The notes: generated from the sequence alone by a model not told the origin. A stretch of DNA of 64,000 bases from Dechloromonas sp. (GCA_028687035.1 JAQUAX010000007.1:62001-126000); one strand, 5' to 3'; shown: positions 19,936-30,507, counted from the first letter of the stretch. Program-made: numbers and translations.

Positions 19936-21195
19936 TCAGTTTTCTGGAATGGCGTTCCGGGTCAGGCTGCCGGCCCAGTGCAGGGCCTGGGTCTGCGCCT
20001 GGTTCAGCGTTTTCAGGTTGATTCCGGGCAGGGCCAGCAGTGCGTCGGCCAAGGGGGCGAGGTCGCCGTTCTCGCTGCTTTCCGCGAGATTCAGCAGGCG
20101 GCCGAGGCGGCCGCCACCCGAACACAGGGCCTCGCTGATCGGCCCGGCGAGGCCGAGCTGGTCGACGATTTCGGCTATCGGCTGGCCGATCAGCGCCGGC
20201 ACCAGCGACATCACGCCGGTCATGAAGGCCTGGTCGGCCAGTTCGCGGGAGCCGGGGGCGAGCTGGGCGGCGAGCAGTTCCATCAGCCGGCCGCGGGTTG
20301 CCGCGATGATCAGCAGCGGGTTGCCTTCGGTCGTACGGTGGTCGCGTCCGGCGGTGAAGATCAGCAGCTGCAGCCAGCGCTGCAGCTGGCGCCGGCCGAG
20401 CACCATGATCGCGTGGCCCAGCGAGCGGATCGGCACGCGGGTGCCGGCGCCGACCGAATTGGTCAGGCGCAGCAGGTTGACCGTCAGGCCGGGTTCGGGC
20501 TTCAGTGCGGCCTCCAGTTCGGCGGTCTCGGCGTCGCCGAGCAGCAGGCCCATCAGCTTCAGCAGCGCGAGCTGGGAGTGGTCCAGCTTGCGGCCGGCGA
20601 TGATCGTCGGCTTGGCGAAGTAGTAGCCCTGGAACAGCGAGAAGCCGAGGTCGCGGCAGTGCAGCATCCGTTCGCGCGAATCGACCTTCTCGGCGAGCAG
20701 CTGCTTGCCGGTGCCGCGCAGCCGGACGGCCAGCGCCGTCAGCTGTTCGGCGTCCAGCGGCTGGATGTCGACCTTGACGATGTCGACGAGGTCGAGCAGC
20801 GGCGCGTAGGCCGGTTCGAGCTGGATGACGTCGTCCAGCGCCAGCGTGAAGCCGGCCGCCTTCAGCGCGCGGCAGCGCTCGACGACTTCGGCGGTTGGCG
20901 GGACGGTCTCAAGGATTTCGAGCACGACGGTCTGCGTCGGCAGCAGCCCGAGCGTGTCGCTGAACAGGAAGCTCTCGTCGACGTTGATGAAGCCGCGCTG
21001 GACGCCCAGCGCGGCGGCGACGCCCAGTTCGGCGAAGGCGTTGGCGATCACCGTCGCCGTCGCCTGCACGCCGTCGGTGACGTCGGCCGCGTTGTTCAGT
21101 CCGCTGCGGAACAGCAGCTCGTAGGCGACCAGGCGCTGCTCCCGGTCGAGGATGGGCTGGCGCCCGAGAAAAAGCTGTCCGGCAGCGTCGGCCAA
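19936..21195 (-). CDS. EAL-HDOD signalling protein (YuxH type)
   Basis: This 419-residue protein has an N-terminal EAL-like domain (FLGRQPILDREQRLVAYELLFR near residue 9, INVDESFLF near 70, LALDDV near 117, KVDIQPL near 139) and a C-terminal HDOD domain (LALLKLMGLLLGD near 207, PIRSLGHAIMVLGRRQLQRWL near 253). The EAL core keeps a YELL in place of EAL but lacks several acidic metal ligands, so it probably binds rather than cleaves c-di-GMP, or only signals. It follows the phosphohexomutase by 10 bp and precedes a membrane protein by 2 bp. Confidence 0.88.
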   Translation of the reverse strand: MADAAGQLFLGRQPILDREQRLVAYELLFRSGLNNAADVTDGVQATATVIANAFAELGVAAALGVQRGFINVDESFLFSDTLGLLPTQTVVLEILETVPPTAEVVERCRALKAAGFTLALDDVIQLEPAYAPLLDLVDIVKVDIQPLDAEQLTALAVRLRGTGKQLLAEKVDSRERMLHCRDLGFSLFQGYYFAKPTIIAGRKLDHSQLALLKLMGLLLGDAETAELEAALKPEPGLTVNLLRLTNSVGAGTRVPIRSLGHAIMVLGRRQLQRWLQLLIFTAGRDHRTTEGNPLLIIAATRGRLMELLAAQLAPGSRELADQAFMTGVMSLVPALIGQPIAEIVDQLGLAGPISEALCSGGGRLGRLLNLAESSENGDLAPLADALLALPGINLKTLNQAQTQALHWAGSLTRNAIPEN

Positions 21196-21205
21196 AGGAG
21201 TTGCC

Positions 21206-22582
21206 TCAGAACGGCAGCGCGATGCCCGGCCAGGCCGCTTGCAGCGCCTGGCGGAACGCGTCCTGGATGCGGGCCAGCGCGGCCGCGTCGTCAGCCTCGA
21301 AACGCAGCACGACGACCGGCGTCGTGTTCGACGGCCGGGCCAGGCCGAAGCCGTCGGCGTATTCGACGCGCACGCCGTCGATGGTGACGATGCGTTCGGC
21401 GCCGGGGAAGTCGCCGGTCGCCTTCAGCTGGTCGAGCAATGCGAAGGGTTCGCCTTCGGCCATCTTGATGTTGAGTTCCGGGGTGGACGGCGAATTGGGC
21501 AGCGATTTCAGCGGCGCGTTGGCGTCGGCCGAGCGCGACAGGATCTCGAGCAGCCGGGCGCCGGTGTAGAGGCCGTCGTCGAAGCCGTACCAGCGTTCCT
21601 TGAAGAAGGTGTGGCCGGACATCTCGCCGGCCAGCGGGGCGCCGGTTTCCTTCAGCTTGGCCTTGACCAGCGCGTGGCCGGTGTTCCACATCAGCGGCTC
21701 GCCGCCGTGCCGGCGGATCCAGCCGTCGAGCAGGCGGGTGCATTTGACGTCGTAGATCACCGTGCCGCCGGGGACGCGCGACAGCACGTCGGCGGCGAAC
21801 AGCATCAGCTGGCGGTCCGGGAAGATCACTTCGCCGTCCTTGGTGACGACGCCCAAGCGGTCGCCGTCGCCGTCGAAGGCGATGCCGAGTTCGGCATCGG
21901 TTTCCCGCAGCGTGCGGATCACGTCGGCCAGGTTTTCCGGCTTCGACGGGTCCGGGTGATGGTTCGGGAAGTTGCCGTCGACTTCGCAGTACAGCGGCAC
22001 GATGTCGCAGCCCAGGCGCTTGAACAGTTCGGGCGCGATCGCGCCGGCGACGCCGTTGCCGCAGTCCATGACGATCTTCAGCGGCCGGGCCAGCTTGACG
22101 TCGCCGACGATGCGCTCGACGTAGGCGGATAGCACGTCGGCGCTACGGCGCTGGCCGGCGCCGTGCGTCAGGTTGCCGGCCTCGATGCGCGCCTTCAGGT
22201 CCTGGATCGCATCAAGGGCCAGCGTCGTGCCGCCGATGACCATCTTCAGGCCGTTGTAGTCCGGCGGGTTGTGGCTGCCGGTGACCGAGACGCAGCTGTT
22301 GCAGCCGAGCTCGTAGGCGGCGAAATAGGTGACCGGGGTCGGCACGCAGCCGACGTCGATCGCGTCGATGCCGGCGGCGCAGATGCCGTCCATCAGCGCG
22401 CCGGCCAGTTCCGGGCCGGACAGGCGGCCGTCGCGGCCGACCGCGATCGCGGTCTGGCCCTGCTCGGCGGCCAGCGAACCGAGGGCATGGCCGATGCGAC
22501 GGACGACGTCGGCAGTCAGCGATTTATCGACGATGCCGCGGATGTCGTAGGCCTTGAAGATTTCTGCGGGAAGCTGGCTCAT
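21206..22582 (-). CDS. Phosphomannomutase/phosphoglucomutase
   Basis: This 458-residue enzyme is of the alpha-D-phosphohexomutase family, AlgC type. Visible sites are FKAYDIRGIVD near residue 9, the catalytic phosphoserine loop VTGSHNPPDYNG near 99, the metal loop DGDGDRLG near 236, and the sugar-binding EMSGHTFF near 318. It interconverts hexose 6- and 1-phosphates for exopolysaccharide, LPS or alginate-like precursors. It starts 12 bp after the YheT hydrolase gene. AlgC is about 463 residues, so it is full length. Confidence 0.95.
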   Translation of the reverse strand: MSQLPAEIFKAYDIRGIVDKSLTADVVRRIGHALGSLAAEQGQTAIAVGRDGRLSGPELAGALMDGICAAGIDAIDVGCVPTPVTYFAAYELGCNSCVSVTGSHNPPDYNGLKMVIGGTTLALDAIQDLKARIEAGNLTHGAGQRRSADVLSAYVERIVGDVKLARPLKIVMDCGNGVAGAIAPELFKRLGCDIVPLYCEVDGNFPNHHPDPSKPENLADVIRTLRETDAELGIAFDGDGDRLGVVTKDGEVIFPDRQLMLFAADVLSRVPGGTVIYDVKCTRLLDGWIRRHGGEPLMWNTGHALVKAKLKETGAPLAGEMSGHTFFKERWYGFDDGLYTGARLLEILSRSADANAPLKSLPNSPSTPELNIKMAEGEPFALLDQLKATGDFPGAERIVTIDGVRVEYADGFGLARPSNTTPVVVLRFEADDAAALARIQDAFRQALQAAWPGIALPF

Positions 22583-22594
22583 GGTCGGGGAGTT

Positions 22595-23551
22595 TTATGA
22601 CGTTTCGAAAAGGAAGAAGTGTAAGAGCCTTTGCGCCAGCCAGTCCACCCGGCCGGGAAAGGCGCCGGTCACGAAGCCGACGTGGCCGCCGCTCGCCGGC
22701 TGTTCGAGATGCACGCTGGGGCTGACCTCGGCCGGCGTCGGCAGGTGGCGGGCCGGCAGAAACGGGTCGTTTTTCGGGTTGACCGCGAGCGCCGGCACTG
22801 CGATGTGTCTCAGCCAGGGCTTGGCCGAACTGCGCGCCCAGTAGTCGTCGGCGCCGGCAAAACCGTGCACCGGGCCGGTCACCGCGTCGTCGAATTCATA
22901 CAGGTTGATCGCCCGCCGCATCCGGGCTTCGTCGAACAGGTCGGGAAACAGCCGCAGCCGGGACGCCGCGGTCGACTTCAGCGTGGCCAGGAAATGCCGC
23001 GTATAGACGCGGTTGAAGCCGGTTGCCAGATGGTGGCCGCAGGCGGCGAGGTCGAGCGGCGCGCAGAAGGCGGCGACGCCGGTGACCCGGCCGGCGGCGG
23101 CCGCGCCCTGTTCGCCGGCCCACTTGAGCAGCGCGTTGCCGCCCAGCGACACGCCGGCTGCGTGCAGCCGCTGGCCGCCGGCGGCGTCCTGCAGGCGGTG
23201 CAGGATCCAGTCGATCTCGGCCGAATCGCCGGAATGGTAGGCGCGCGGCCGGCGGTTCAGTTCGCCGGAGCAGCCGCGGAAATGCGGCAGCGCGAAGCGC
23301 CAGCCGATCCGGCGGCAGGCGGCGGCGGTCGAGATCGCGTAGTGGCTGCGGGCGCTGCCCTCGAGGCCGTGGAAGAGGACGAGCAGCGGAGCGCCGGGCG
23401 GGCCGTCGAGATGGTCGACGTCGATGAAGTCGCCGTCCGGCGTGTCCCAGCGTTCGCGCCGCAGCGGCAGCGGGCGCGGCTTGATCAGCAGCGGCCACAG
23501 CGTCTGCGCATGGCCGCCGGGCAGCCAGGCGGGGGCGCGGTAGGGCCTCAA
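22595..23551 (-). CDS. yheT: YheT-family alpha/beta hydrolase
   Basis: This 318-residue protein has the YheT pattern: WLPGGHAQTLWP near the N-terminus, LLVLFHGLEGSARSHY near residue 56, HFRGCSGELNR near 93, the nucleophile elbow AAGVSLGGNALLKW near 136, and GGHVGFV near the end carrying the catalytic His. Substrate is unknown. The frame is open upstream, but that part overlaps the SnoaL gene. A TTG at 23551 overlapping that gene's stop gives the usual family N-terminus (RPYRAPAWLPGG), so I take it as the start. No ATG is available there. Confidence 0.82.
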   Translation of the reverse strand: MRPYRAPAWLPGGHAQTLWPLLIKPRPLPLRRERWDTPDGDFIDVDHLDGPPGAPLLVLFHGLEGSARSHYAISTAAACRRIGWRFALPHFRGCSGELNRRPRAYHSGDSAEIDWILHRLQDAAGGQRLHAAGVSLGGNALLKWAGEQGAAAAGRVTGVAAFCAPLDLAACGHHLATGFNRVYTRHFLATLKSTAASRLRLFPDLFDEARMRRAINLYEFDDAVTGPVHGFAGADDYWARSSAKPWLRHIAVPALAVNPKNDPFLPARHLPTPAEVSPSVHLEQPASGGHVGFVTGAFPGRVDWLAQRLLHFFLFETS

Positions 23552-23979
23552 TGCAGCGTGTGCGGGATGGCGTCGGCCATCGCCTGGTGGCCGTCGTCGG
23601 CGGCCGAGGCGTGGCGGGCGACCAGGCGCCAGCCGTGAGAGCCGCGGAGATACACGTGGGTCACGTGCAGCGGGCCGTGCGGGCTGGGGTCGTCGCCGAC
23701 GAACAGCAGTTCGGTCAGGTGGTGGATGGCCATCACCGTGCCCTGCCAGTGGGCGACGCGCTCGGCCTGCACGCGCAGCCGGGCGTTGGCGAAAATGCCG
23801 CGCCAGCTTTCGCGGATCGGCAGCAGCCCGGTCAGGCGCACGCCGGTCGGATGCACGCAGACGCTTTCCTCGTCCTCGGCCCACAGCAGGGCCAGGCGGT
23901 CGGCGTCCCCTTCGAGCAGCAGCTCGTAGAAGGCGTGCTCGACGTCTTCCGGGGAAGCCAGGCTGTAGTGCTTGCTCAC
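23548..23979 (-). CDS. SnoaL/NTF2-like protein
   Basis: This 143-residue protein has the cone-shaped NTF2-like fold of the SnoaL/DUF4440 group: an N-terminal helix with AFYELLLEGDADRLALLWAED, then beta strands with VCVHPTG, IRESWRGIFAN and a C-terminal VTHVYLRGSHGWRLVARHAS. Such proteins are small enzymes or ligand-binding proteins; the substrate here is unknown. Its stop codon is shared with the TTG start proposed for yheT. It lies between the zinc-finger gene and yheT in a same-strand cluster. Confidence 0.8.
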   Translation of the reverse strand: MSKHYSLASPEDVEHAFYELLLEGDADRLALLWAEDEESVCVHPTGVRLTGLLPIRESWRGIFANARLRVQAERVAHWQGTVMAIHHLTELLFVGDDPSPHGPLHVTHVYLRGSHGWRLVARHASAADDGHQAMADAIPHTLH

Positions 23980-23989
23980 GGGCGTTCAG

Positions 23990-24011
23990 GCCGCTCCCCG
24001 GAGGGAGCGGC
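23990..24011 (-). other. GC-rich hairpin between the zinc-finger and SnoaL genes
   Basis: A perfect 9-bp stem, GCCGCTCCC and GGGAGCGGC with a 4-nt loop, fills the 43-bp gap. No U-tract follows on either strand, so it is more likely an mRNA-stability or attenuating element than a full intrinsic terminator. Confidence 0.5.
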
Positions 24012-24022
24012 GCCGGAGAGGG

Positions 24023-24211
24023 TCAGTGATGGCCCTTGGGGGCTTCGCCGGTGAATACGTACTTGGTCGAGCAGTACGGGCAGGTGACTTCGCCGGTCTT
24101 CAGCACGTCGAGGAAGACGCGCGGATGCTGGCTCCACAGCGGCGCATTCGGCGTCGGGCAGTGCAGCGGCAGGTCGTGGGCGGTGACTTCAACGGTCTGC
24201 TTGTCGGACAT
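24023..24211 (-). CDS. Zinc-finger CHCC-type small protein
   Basis: The 62-residue protein carries the zf-CHCC pattern: Cys18 and His29 followed by CPYC, with the motif LHCPTPNAPLWSQHPRVFLD and TGEVTCPYCSTKYVFTG. The family is related to the NDUFS6 subunit of mitochondrial complex I and binds one zinc; the bacterial role is poorly known. It ends GEAPKGHH. It begins 17 bp after ilvE on the same strand, and this pairing with ilvE is common in beta-proteobacteria. Confidence 0.85.
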   Translation of the reverse strand: MSDKQTVEVTAHDLPLHCPTPNAPLWSQHPRVFLDVLKTGEVTCPYCSTKYVFTGEAPKGHH

Positions 24212-24228
24212 CGGTGTTCTCCCTGGTT

Positions 24229-25149
24229 TTAGACGAAGGCCAGCCAGTCGGCGTGGGCTTCGGAGCGGCCATTGACCACGTCGAAATACTTTTCCTGCAG
24301 CGCCTTGGTGATCGGGCCGCGGTGGCCGGGACCGATCTGGCGGTTGTCGAGCTCGCGGATCGGCGTCACTTCGGCGGCGGTGCCGGTGAAGAAGGCTTCG
24401 TCGGCGCAGTAGACTTCGTCGCGGGTGATGCGCTTCTCGATGACCTCGAGGCCCATTTCTGCGGCCAGCTGCATCACGGTGGCGCGGGTGATGCCTTCGA
24501 GGCAGGCGGTCAGGTCCGGCGTGTAGAGCTTGCCGTTCCGGACGATGAAGATGTTCTCGCCGGCGCCTTCGCAGACGTAGCCTTCCGGATCCAGCAGCAG
24601 GGCTTCGTCGTAGCCGTCGCCGGTGGCCTCGTTGTTGGCGAGGATGGAGTTCATGTAATTGCCGGACGCCTTGGCGCGCACCATCGTGATGTTCACGTGG
24701 TGGCGGGTGTAGGACGAGGTCTTGATCCGGATGCCGCGCTGCATGCCTTCCTCGCCGAGGTAGGCGCCCCACGGCCAGGCGGCGATGATGATGTGCACCT
24801 TGGCGCCCTTCGGCGAGACGCCCATCTTTTCCGAGCCGTAGAAGGCGAGCGGGCGCAGGTAGCCGGATTCGAGCTTGTTGGCGCGGATGACTTCCTTTTG
24901 CGCCTCGTTCAGCTCTTCCGCGGTGAACGGCATCGCCATCTGGAAAATGTGCGCCGAACGGAACAGGCGCTCGGTGTGCTCCTTCAGCCGGAAGATCGCG
25001 GTACCGCGCTCGGTCTTGTAGGCACGGACGCCCTCGAATACGCCCATGCCGTAGTGCAGCGAGTGGGTGAGGACGTGGGTGGTGGCTTCACGCCAGGGCA
25101 CCAGTTTGCCGTCTTGCCAAATAAAGCCGTCGCGATCCGACATGGACAT
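24229..25149 (-). CDS. ilvE: Branched-chain amino acid aminotransferase
   Basis: This 306-residue class IV PLP enzyme performs the last step of Val, Leu and Ile synthesis. Evidence: GVFEGVRAYKTERGTAIFRLKEH near residue 37, the PLP lysine region SGNYMNSILANNEATGDGYDEALLLD near 161, GENIFIV near 196, and EVYCADEAFFTGTAAEVTPI near 247. GGAG lies 8 nt upstream of the first ATG. It leads the minus-strand cluster running down to 19658 and is divergent from nudJ. Confidence 0.95.
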   Translation of the reverse strand: MSMSDRDGFIWQDGKLVPWREATTHVLTHSLHYGMGVFEGVRAYKTERGTAIFRLKEHTERLFRSAHIFQMAMPFTAEELNEAQKEVIRANKLESGYLRPLAFYGSEKMGVSPKGAKVHIIIAAWPWGAYLGEEGMQRGIRIKTSSYTRHHVNITMVRAKASGNYMNSILANNEATGDGYDEALLLDPEGYVCEGAGENIFIVRNGKLYTPDLTACLEGITRATVMQLAAEMGLEVIEKRITRDEVYCADEAFFTGTAAEVTPIRELDNRQIGPGHRGPITKALQEKYFDVVNGRSEAHADWLAFV

Positions 25150-25238
25150 GTTCGATTCTCCGTGTTGCGCGTGTGAAAGCTGCCAATTCTAGCCCATTTC
25201 AGGCGCTAAAATGATGCCTTTGCCGCAAGAGCATCACC

Positions 25239-25685
25239 ATGATCTGGAAACCCCACGTCACTGTCGCCGCCGTCGTCCAGCGCGACGGCAAGTATCTGCT
25301 GGTCGAGGAAGAGACCGAGTCCGGTCTCGCCTTCAACCAGCCGGCCGGCCATCTCGAGGAGGGCGAGGCGCTGGTTGACGCGGTCGTCCGCGAGACCCTC
25401 GAGGAAACCGCCTACGATTTCAGGCCGACCCATCTGGTCGGCGTCTATCACTGGCATCATCCGGTCAAGGACATCACCTACCTGCGCTTCGCGTTCGCCG
25501 GCGAACTGCGCGGCCATCATCCGGAACGCCGGCTCGACGACGGCATCGTCGCCGCCCGCTGGCTGACGCTGGACGAGGTGCGGGCGACGCAGGAACGCCA
25601 TCGCAGCCCGCTGATCCTGCGCTGTATCGAAGACCTGGCGGCCGGTCGCCGCTATCCGCTGGACCTGCTGGTCCATTACGCCTGA
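25239..25685 (+). CDS. nudJ: Nudix hydrolase NudJ
   Basis: This 148-residue protein has a Nudix box, [20 protein letters not shown] starting near residue 36, with Thr in place of the usual Gly after EE. NudJ-type enzymes hydrolyse nucleoside diphosphates and hydroxymethylpyrimidine pyrophosphate. The gene sits 10 bp upstream of mnmA, the same nudJ-mnmA order as in enterobacteria. TAAAAT at 25207-25212 is a possible -10. Confidence 0.9.
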   Translation: MIWKPHVTVAAVVQRDGKYLLVEEETESGLAFNQPAGHLEEGEALVDAVVRETLEETAYDFRPTHLVGVYHWHHPVKDITYLRFAFAGELRGHHPERRLDDGIVAARWLTLDEVRATQERHRSPLILRCIEDLAAGRRYPLDLLVHYA

Positions 25686-25695
25686 AGGGAAAACC

Positions 25696-26793
25696 ATGTC
25701 GAAGGGAACCGTGGTCGTCGGCCTGTCCGGCGGCGTCGATTCGTCGGTCGCGGCGCTGCTGCTGAAGCGCCAGGGATGGAACGTCGTCGGCCTGTTCATG
25801 AAGAACTGGGAGGACGACGACACCGAGGAATACTGCTCGTCGCGCCAGGACCTGATCGACGTGATGAGCGTCGCCGACACGATCGGCATCGACGTCGAGG
25901 TCGTCAATTTCGCCGCCGAGTACCGCGAGCGGGTGTTCGCCGAATTCCTGCGCGAGTACCAGGCCGGCCGGACGCCGAATCCGGACATCCTGTGCAATTC
26001 GGAAATCAAGTTCAAGGCCTTCCTCGACCATGCGCTGAAGCTCGGCGCCGACCGGATCGCGACCGGCCATTACGCCGGCGTCCGCGAGTTCGACGGCGAA
26101 TTCCAGCTGCTCAAGGCCGAGGACGGCACCAAGGACCAGAGCTACTTCCTGTACCGGCTGAACCAGGCGCAGCTGTCGAAGACGCTGTTCCCGCTGGCCG
26201 ACCTGTACAAGCGCGAGGTCAGGAAGATCGCCGAGGCGGAAGGCCTGCACGTCGCGGCCAAGAAGGATTCGACCGGCATCTGCTTCATCGGCGAGCGGCC
26301 GTTCAAGGATTTCCTGTCGCGCTACCTGCCGCCGAAGCAGGGCGAAATCCGCCGGCTCGACGACGGCAAGCCGCTCGGCATCCACGACGGCCTGATGTAC
26401 CACACGATCGGCCAGCGCAAGGGGCTGCAGATCGGCGGCGTCAAGGAGAAGGGCCAGTCCGGCGGCGGCGACCACGACGCCTGGTTCGTCGCCGGCAAGG
26501 ACATGGAGAACAACGTGCTGTACGTCGTCCAGGGCCACGACCATCCGGCGCTGCTCAAGGGCGAACTGGTCGCCGAGCAGCTGTCCTGGGTTTCCGGGCG
26601 GAATCCGCACACGCACTGGGTGTATACCGCGAAACCGCGCTACCGGACCGCCGACCAGCCTTGCGAGGTCGAGCGCGTCGATGGCGAGAGCTGCGAGATC
26701 CGTTTCGCCGAGCCGCAATGGGCGCTGACGCCGGGCCAGTCGGTGGTGCTGTACGAGAGCCGGGTCTGTCTCGGCGGCGGGGTGATCCGCTAG
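25696..26793 (+). CDS. mnmA: tRNA-specific 2-thiouridylase MnmA
   Basis: This 365-residue enzyme makes the s2U34 modification in Lys, Glu and Gln tRNAs. It has the PP-loop [15 protein letters not shown] near residue 9, the first catalytic Cys in [15 protein letters not shown] near 98, and the second in [19 protein letters not shown] near 192. The central [12 protein letters not shown] and C-terminal barrel are intact. It is co-directional with nudJ and convergent with the HD-GYP gene, which ends 4 bp away. Confidence 0.97.
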   Translation: MSKGTVVVGLSGGVDSSVAALLLKRQGWNVVGLFMKNWEDDDTEEYCSSRQDLIDVMSVADTIGIDVEVVNFAAEYRERVFAEFLREYQAGRTPNPDILCNSEIKFKAFLDHALKLGADRIATGHYAGVREFDGEFQLLKAEDGTKDQSYFLYRLNQAQLSKTLFPLADLYKREVRKIAEAEGLHVAAKKDSTGICFIGERPFKDFLSRYLPPKQGEIRRLDDGKPLGIHDGLMYHTIGQRKGLQIGGVKEKGQSGGGDHDAWFVAGKDMENNVLYVVQGHDHPALLKGELVAEQLSWVSGRNPHTHWVYTAKPRYRTADQPCEVERVDGESCEIRFAEPQWALTPGQSVVLYESRVCLGGGVIR

Positions 26794-26797
26794 GCGT

Positions 26798-27376
26798 TCA
26801 GGCGGCCGGGGCGCGCATCGGCGATTTCTCGATCGCCGCGCAGAAGGCATGGAGCAGGTCGGGGTCGTGCTTGATCCCGACGTCGCGGTGCAGGATGTCC
26901 ATCACTTCCCGGTGCGGGCGGCCCGGGTGGTAGGGGCGGGCGCAGGTCATCGCGTCGTAGTTGTCGGTCAGCGAGATGATCCGGGAAAACAGCGGAATGT
27001 CGCCGCCCTGCAGTCCGTCCGGGTAGCCCGATCCGTCGAAGTTCTCGTGGTGGTGGCGGACGACGGCGGCGATTCCGGCCGAATGCTCGGTGCCCATCGC
27101 GAGGATGATGCGCTCGCCGATCACCGCGTGCTGCTTCATGCATTCCCGCTCGTCGTCCTCGAAAGCCGCCGGCTTGCGCAGAATCCGGTCGGGGATGCCG
27201 ATCTTGCCCAGATCGTGGCATTCGGCGCCGATCGTCAGCAATCCGAGTTCGTGATGGCTGAGGCCGATCCGCGTTCCCAGTTCGGCCGCCAGAAGGACCA
27301 CGCGTTCGACGTGCTGGCGGGTGGGTTGATCCCGTTCGCCGAGCGCGACGGTCAATGAATGGGCGATCCTGTCCAT
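26798..27376 (-). CDS. HD-GYP domain protein (c-di-GMP phosphodiesterase type)
   Basis: This 192-residue protein is a stand-alone HD-GYP domain. It has HVERVVLLAAELG near residue 22, ECHDLGKIGIPDRIL near 51 (the HD metal pair), HHHENFDGSGYPDGLQG near 108 (HHE and GYP) and SLTDNYDAMTCARPYHPG near 134. HD-GYP enzymes degrade c-di-GMP; without a sensor domain its input is unknown. ATG 27376 is preceded by AGGA about 7 nt upstream. The frame stays open upstream but lacks a better start. Confidence 0.87.
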   Translation of the reverse strand: MDRIAHSLTVALGERDQPTRQHVERVVLLAAELGTRIGLSHHELGLLTIGAECHDLGKIGIPDRILRKPAAFEDDERECMKQHAVIGERIILAMGTEHSAGIAAVVRHHHENFDGSGYPDGLQGGDIPLFSRIISLTDNYDAMTCARPYHPGRPHREVMDILHRDVGIKHDPDLLHAFCAAIEKSPMRAPAA

Positions 27377-27473
27377 CGGGCATCCTGAAGTTTCCTGCGG
27401 GGACGTGTTCCCCGCTGCCCGGTTGACCGGTGCGTCCGGCCGAGGTTCATTCGGCCGCCGCCGGAAAAGGGAA

Positions 27474-27491
27474 GGGCGCCCGCAGGCGCCC
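27474..27491 (-). terminator. Probable terminator of the GST gene
   Basis: A 7-bp stem, GGGCGCC with GGCGCCC and a 4-nt loop, is followed on the minus strand by TTCCCTTTTCC. The tail is weak, so efficiency is uncertain. Confidence 0.5.
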
Positions 27492-27516
27492 CGATCCGGC
27501 ATGCCGGCGGCCGGCG

Positions 27517-28125
27517 TTAGTCGTGCGGCAGGGTGTCCGCGAAGGACGGGCGCTGCATCAGCTTGTCGTACAGGCGGGCCAGGTTGGCGTGCGTTTCCGG
27601 CCAGGCGATGTCGGCGAAGCGGAACTTCAGGTAGCCGAGCGCGGTGCCGACGGCGACGTCGGCCATCGAGAAGTGGGTGCCCATGCAGAAGGGCTTCTCG
27701 CCCAGTTCCTCGCTCATGAACTCGAGGCTGCGCGCCACCTTGTCGCGCTGGCGGGCGATCCATTCGTCGCTCTTCTGGCCGGCCGGACGTTTGGCTTCCA
27801 GGAAGGCGTTGGCGGCTGCGTCGCAGATGCCGTCGGCCAGCGCCTCCCAGCGCTTGACTTCGGTGCGCTCGCGGTTCGGCGCCGGGAACAGCTTGTTGTT
27901 CGGTGTCACGTTGTCGATGTACTCGACGATCACGCGGGAGTCGAACAGCGGCGTTTCGTCGTCGAGCATCAGCACCGGGATCTTGCCCAGCGGATTGACG
28001 GCGGGGACCTTGCTTTCCGCGGTCCACGGGGAGTCGACCACGAAATCGTATTCGATCTTCTTTTCGGCCAGCACGACGCGTACCTTGCGGACGAACGGGC
28101 TGGTGTAGGAGCCGATCAGCTTCAT
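27517..28125 (-). CDS. Glutathione S-transferase family protein
   Basis: This 202-residue protein has the GST layout: an N-terminal thioredoxin-like domain (MKLIGSYTSPFVRKVRVVLAEKKI, with NPLGKIPVL near residue 45 and the Ser-Arg turn DSRVIVEYID near 62) and an all-helical C-terminal domain (FSMADVAVGTALGYL near 152). The N-terminal Ser9 fits the beta/zeta-like classes. The substrate is not evident. TATAAT on the minus strand at 28158-28153 is a good -10. The gene is divergent from purB. Confidence 0.88.
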   Translation of the reverse strand: MKLIGSYTSPFVRKVRVVLAEKKIEYDFVVDSPWTAESKVPAVNPLGKIPVLMLDDETPLFDSRVIVEYIDNVTPNNKLFPAPNRERTEVKRWEALADGICDAAANAFLEAKRPAGQKSDEWIARQRDKVARSLEFMSEELGEKPFCMGTHFSMADVAVGTALGYLKFRFADIAWPETHANLARLYDKLMQRPSFADTLPHD

Positions 28126-28143
28126 CGCATGCTCTCTGTTTAG

Positions 28144-29589
<1,446 letters not shown>

Positions 29590-29606
29590 TACCACTGACC
29601 CCGACG

Positions 29607-29636
29607 GGCCGATTCGCTTTGCGGATCGGCCTTTTT
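29607..29636 (+). terminator. Intrinsic terminator of purB
   Basis: A stem GGCCGAT with ATCGGCC, extended internally by CGC and GCG around TTT, is followed by five T. Confidence 0.85.
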
Positions 29637-29650
29637 ACTTGGAGAAAAAC

Positions 29651-29968
29651 ATGTCCTTCGCGGAAAACCTGAAAAAACTCCCCGGCATCTCGCACCTCGC
29701 GGCGATCAACCTGCTCGACGCCGACGGCCATGTCGTCGCGACGATCGAGAACAAGGCCGGCAGCCAGGGTTCGCTGGCCGTCTACAACCACCTGGCCCAG
29801 ACCTACGGCTCGATCAACGCCGAGGCCGCGAAGAAGGGGATGGAAATCTTCGCCGAGCACACCGACGACGAACGCGCCAATCCCGGCAAGCACCCGAACA
29901 TCGCCCGCCTGCTGCAGATCGAGGCCGGCGCGCCGGCCCTGCGCGTCAAGCACGTTTTCGCTGCCTGA
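29651..29968 (+). CDS. DUF2322-like hypothetical protein
   Basis: This 105-residue soluble protein begins MSFAENLKKLPGISHLAAIN and includes EHTDDERANPGKHPNIARLL, a pattern I associate with the DUF2322 family; the match is from memory and not certain. No catalytic residues are evident. GGAG sits 6 nt before the ATG. It lies between the purB terminator and the cytochrome c' promoter and appears monocistronic, possibly with read-through from purB. Confidence 0.7.
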   Translation: MSFAENLKKLPGISHLAAINLLDADGHVVATIENKAGSQGSLAVYNHLAQTYGSINAEAAKKGMEIFAEHTDDERANPGKHPNIARLLQIEAGAPALRVKHVFAA

Positions 29969-29984
29969 CGTCATATCAGCGGTC

Positions 29985-29990
29985 TATAAT
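29985..29990 (+). promoter_or_regulatory. -10 element of the cytochrome c' gene
   Basis: A perfect TATAAT lies 37 bp upstream of the cytochrome c' ATG. No clear -35 is visible at the expected spacing. Confidence 0.5.
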
Positions 29991-30026
29991 CCTCTGGATC
30001 CCTCAACCACCACGGAGAACAAGCCG

Positions 30027-30485
30027 ATGAAAGCCAAACTGCTCCTCGCCCTCGTTTCGGTTGCCCTGACGACCGGTACCGCCGTCGCCCAGGTCAAGCC
30101 GGAAGACGCCATCAAGTACCGCCAGTCGGGCTACGCCTTCATGGCCTGGAACATGGGCCGCATCAAGCAGAACGTCGAAGGCAACTTCAACAAGGACGAA
30201 GTGGTCAAGGCCGCCAACGCGATCCAGGCGATCGCGAATTCGGGCATGGGCGCGCTGTACCTGCCGGGCACCGACAAGGGCAAGGGCTGGGAAGAGTCCC
30301 GCGCCAAGCCGGAAATCTGGACCGACAAGGAAAAGATGGGCAAGGTCGCGACGGAATTCGTCAAGGAAGCCAACGAGATGGCCAAGGTCGCCGCGGGGGG
30401 TGATGCCGGCGCGGTCAAGGCGCAGCTCGGCAAGCTCGGCGGCACCTGCAAGGGCTGCCACGACGACTTCAAGGTCAAGAAATAA
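30027..30485 (+). CDS. Cytochrome c'
   Basis: This 152-residue protein has a signal peptide (cleavage after AVA near residue 21), a four-helix-bundle composition, and a single C-terminal CKGCH haem motif (Cys141, Cys144, His145), the arrangement of periplasmic cytochrome c'. KYRQSGYAFMAWNMGRIK near residue 30 is the usual first helix. These proteins bind NO and are linked to protection against nitrosative stress in denitrifiers. A terminator separates it from a cytochrome b561 gene with which it is often paired. Confidence 0.92.
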   Translation: MKAKLLLALVSVALTTGTAVAQVKPEDAIKYRQSGYAFMAWNMGRIKQNVEGNFNKDEVVKAANAIQAIANSGMGALYLPGTDKGKGWEESRAKPEIWTDKEKMGKVATEFVKEANEMAKVAAGGDAGAVKAQLGKLGGTCKGCHDDFKVKK

Positions 30486-30507
30486 GCTTCTGCTCCGGAT
30501 CTTGCGC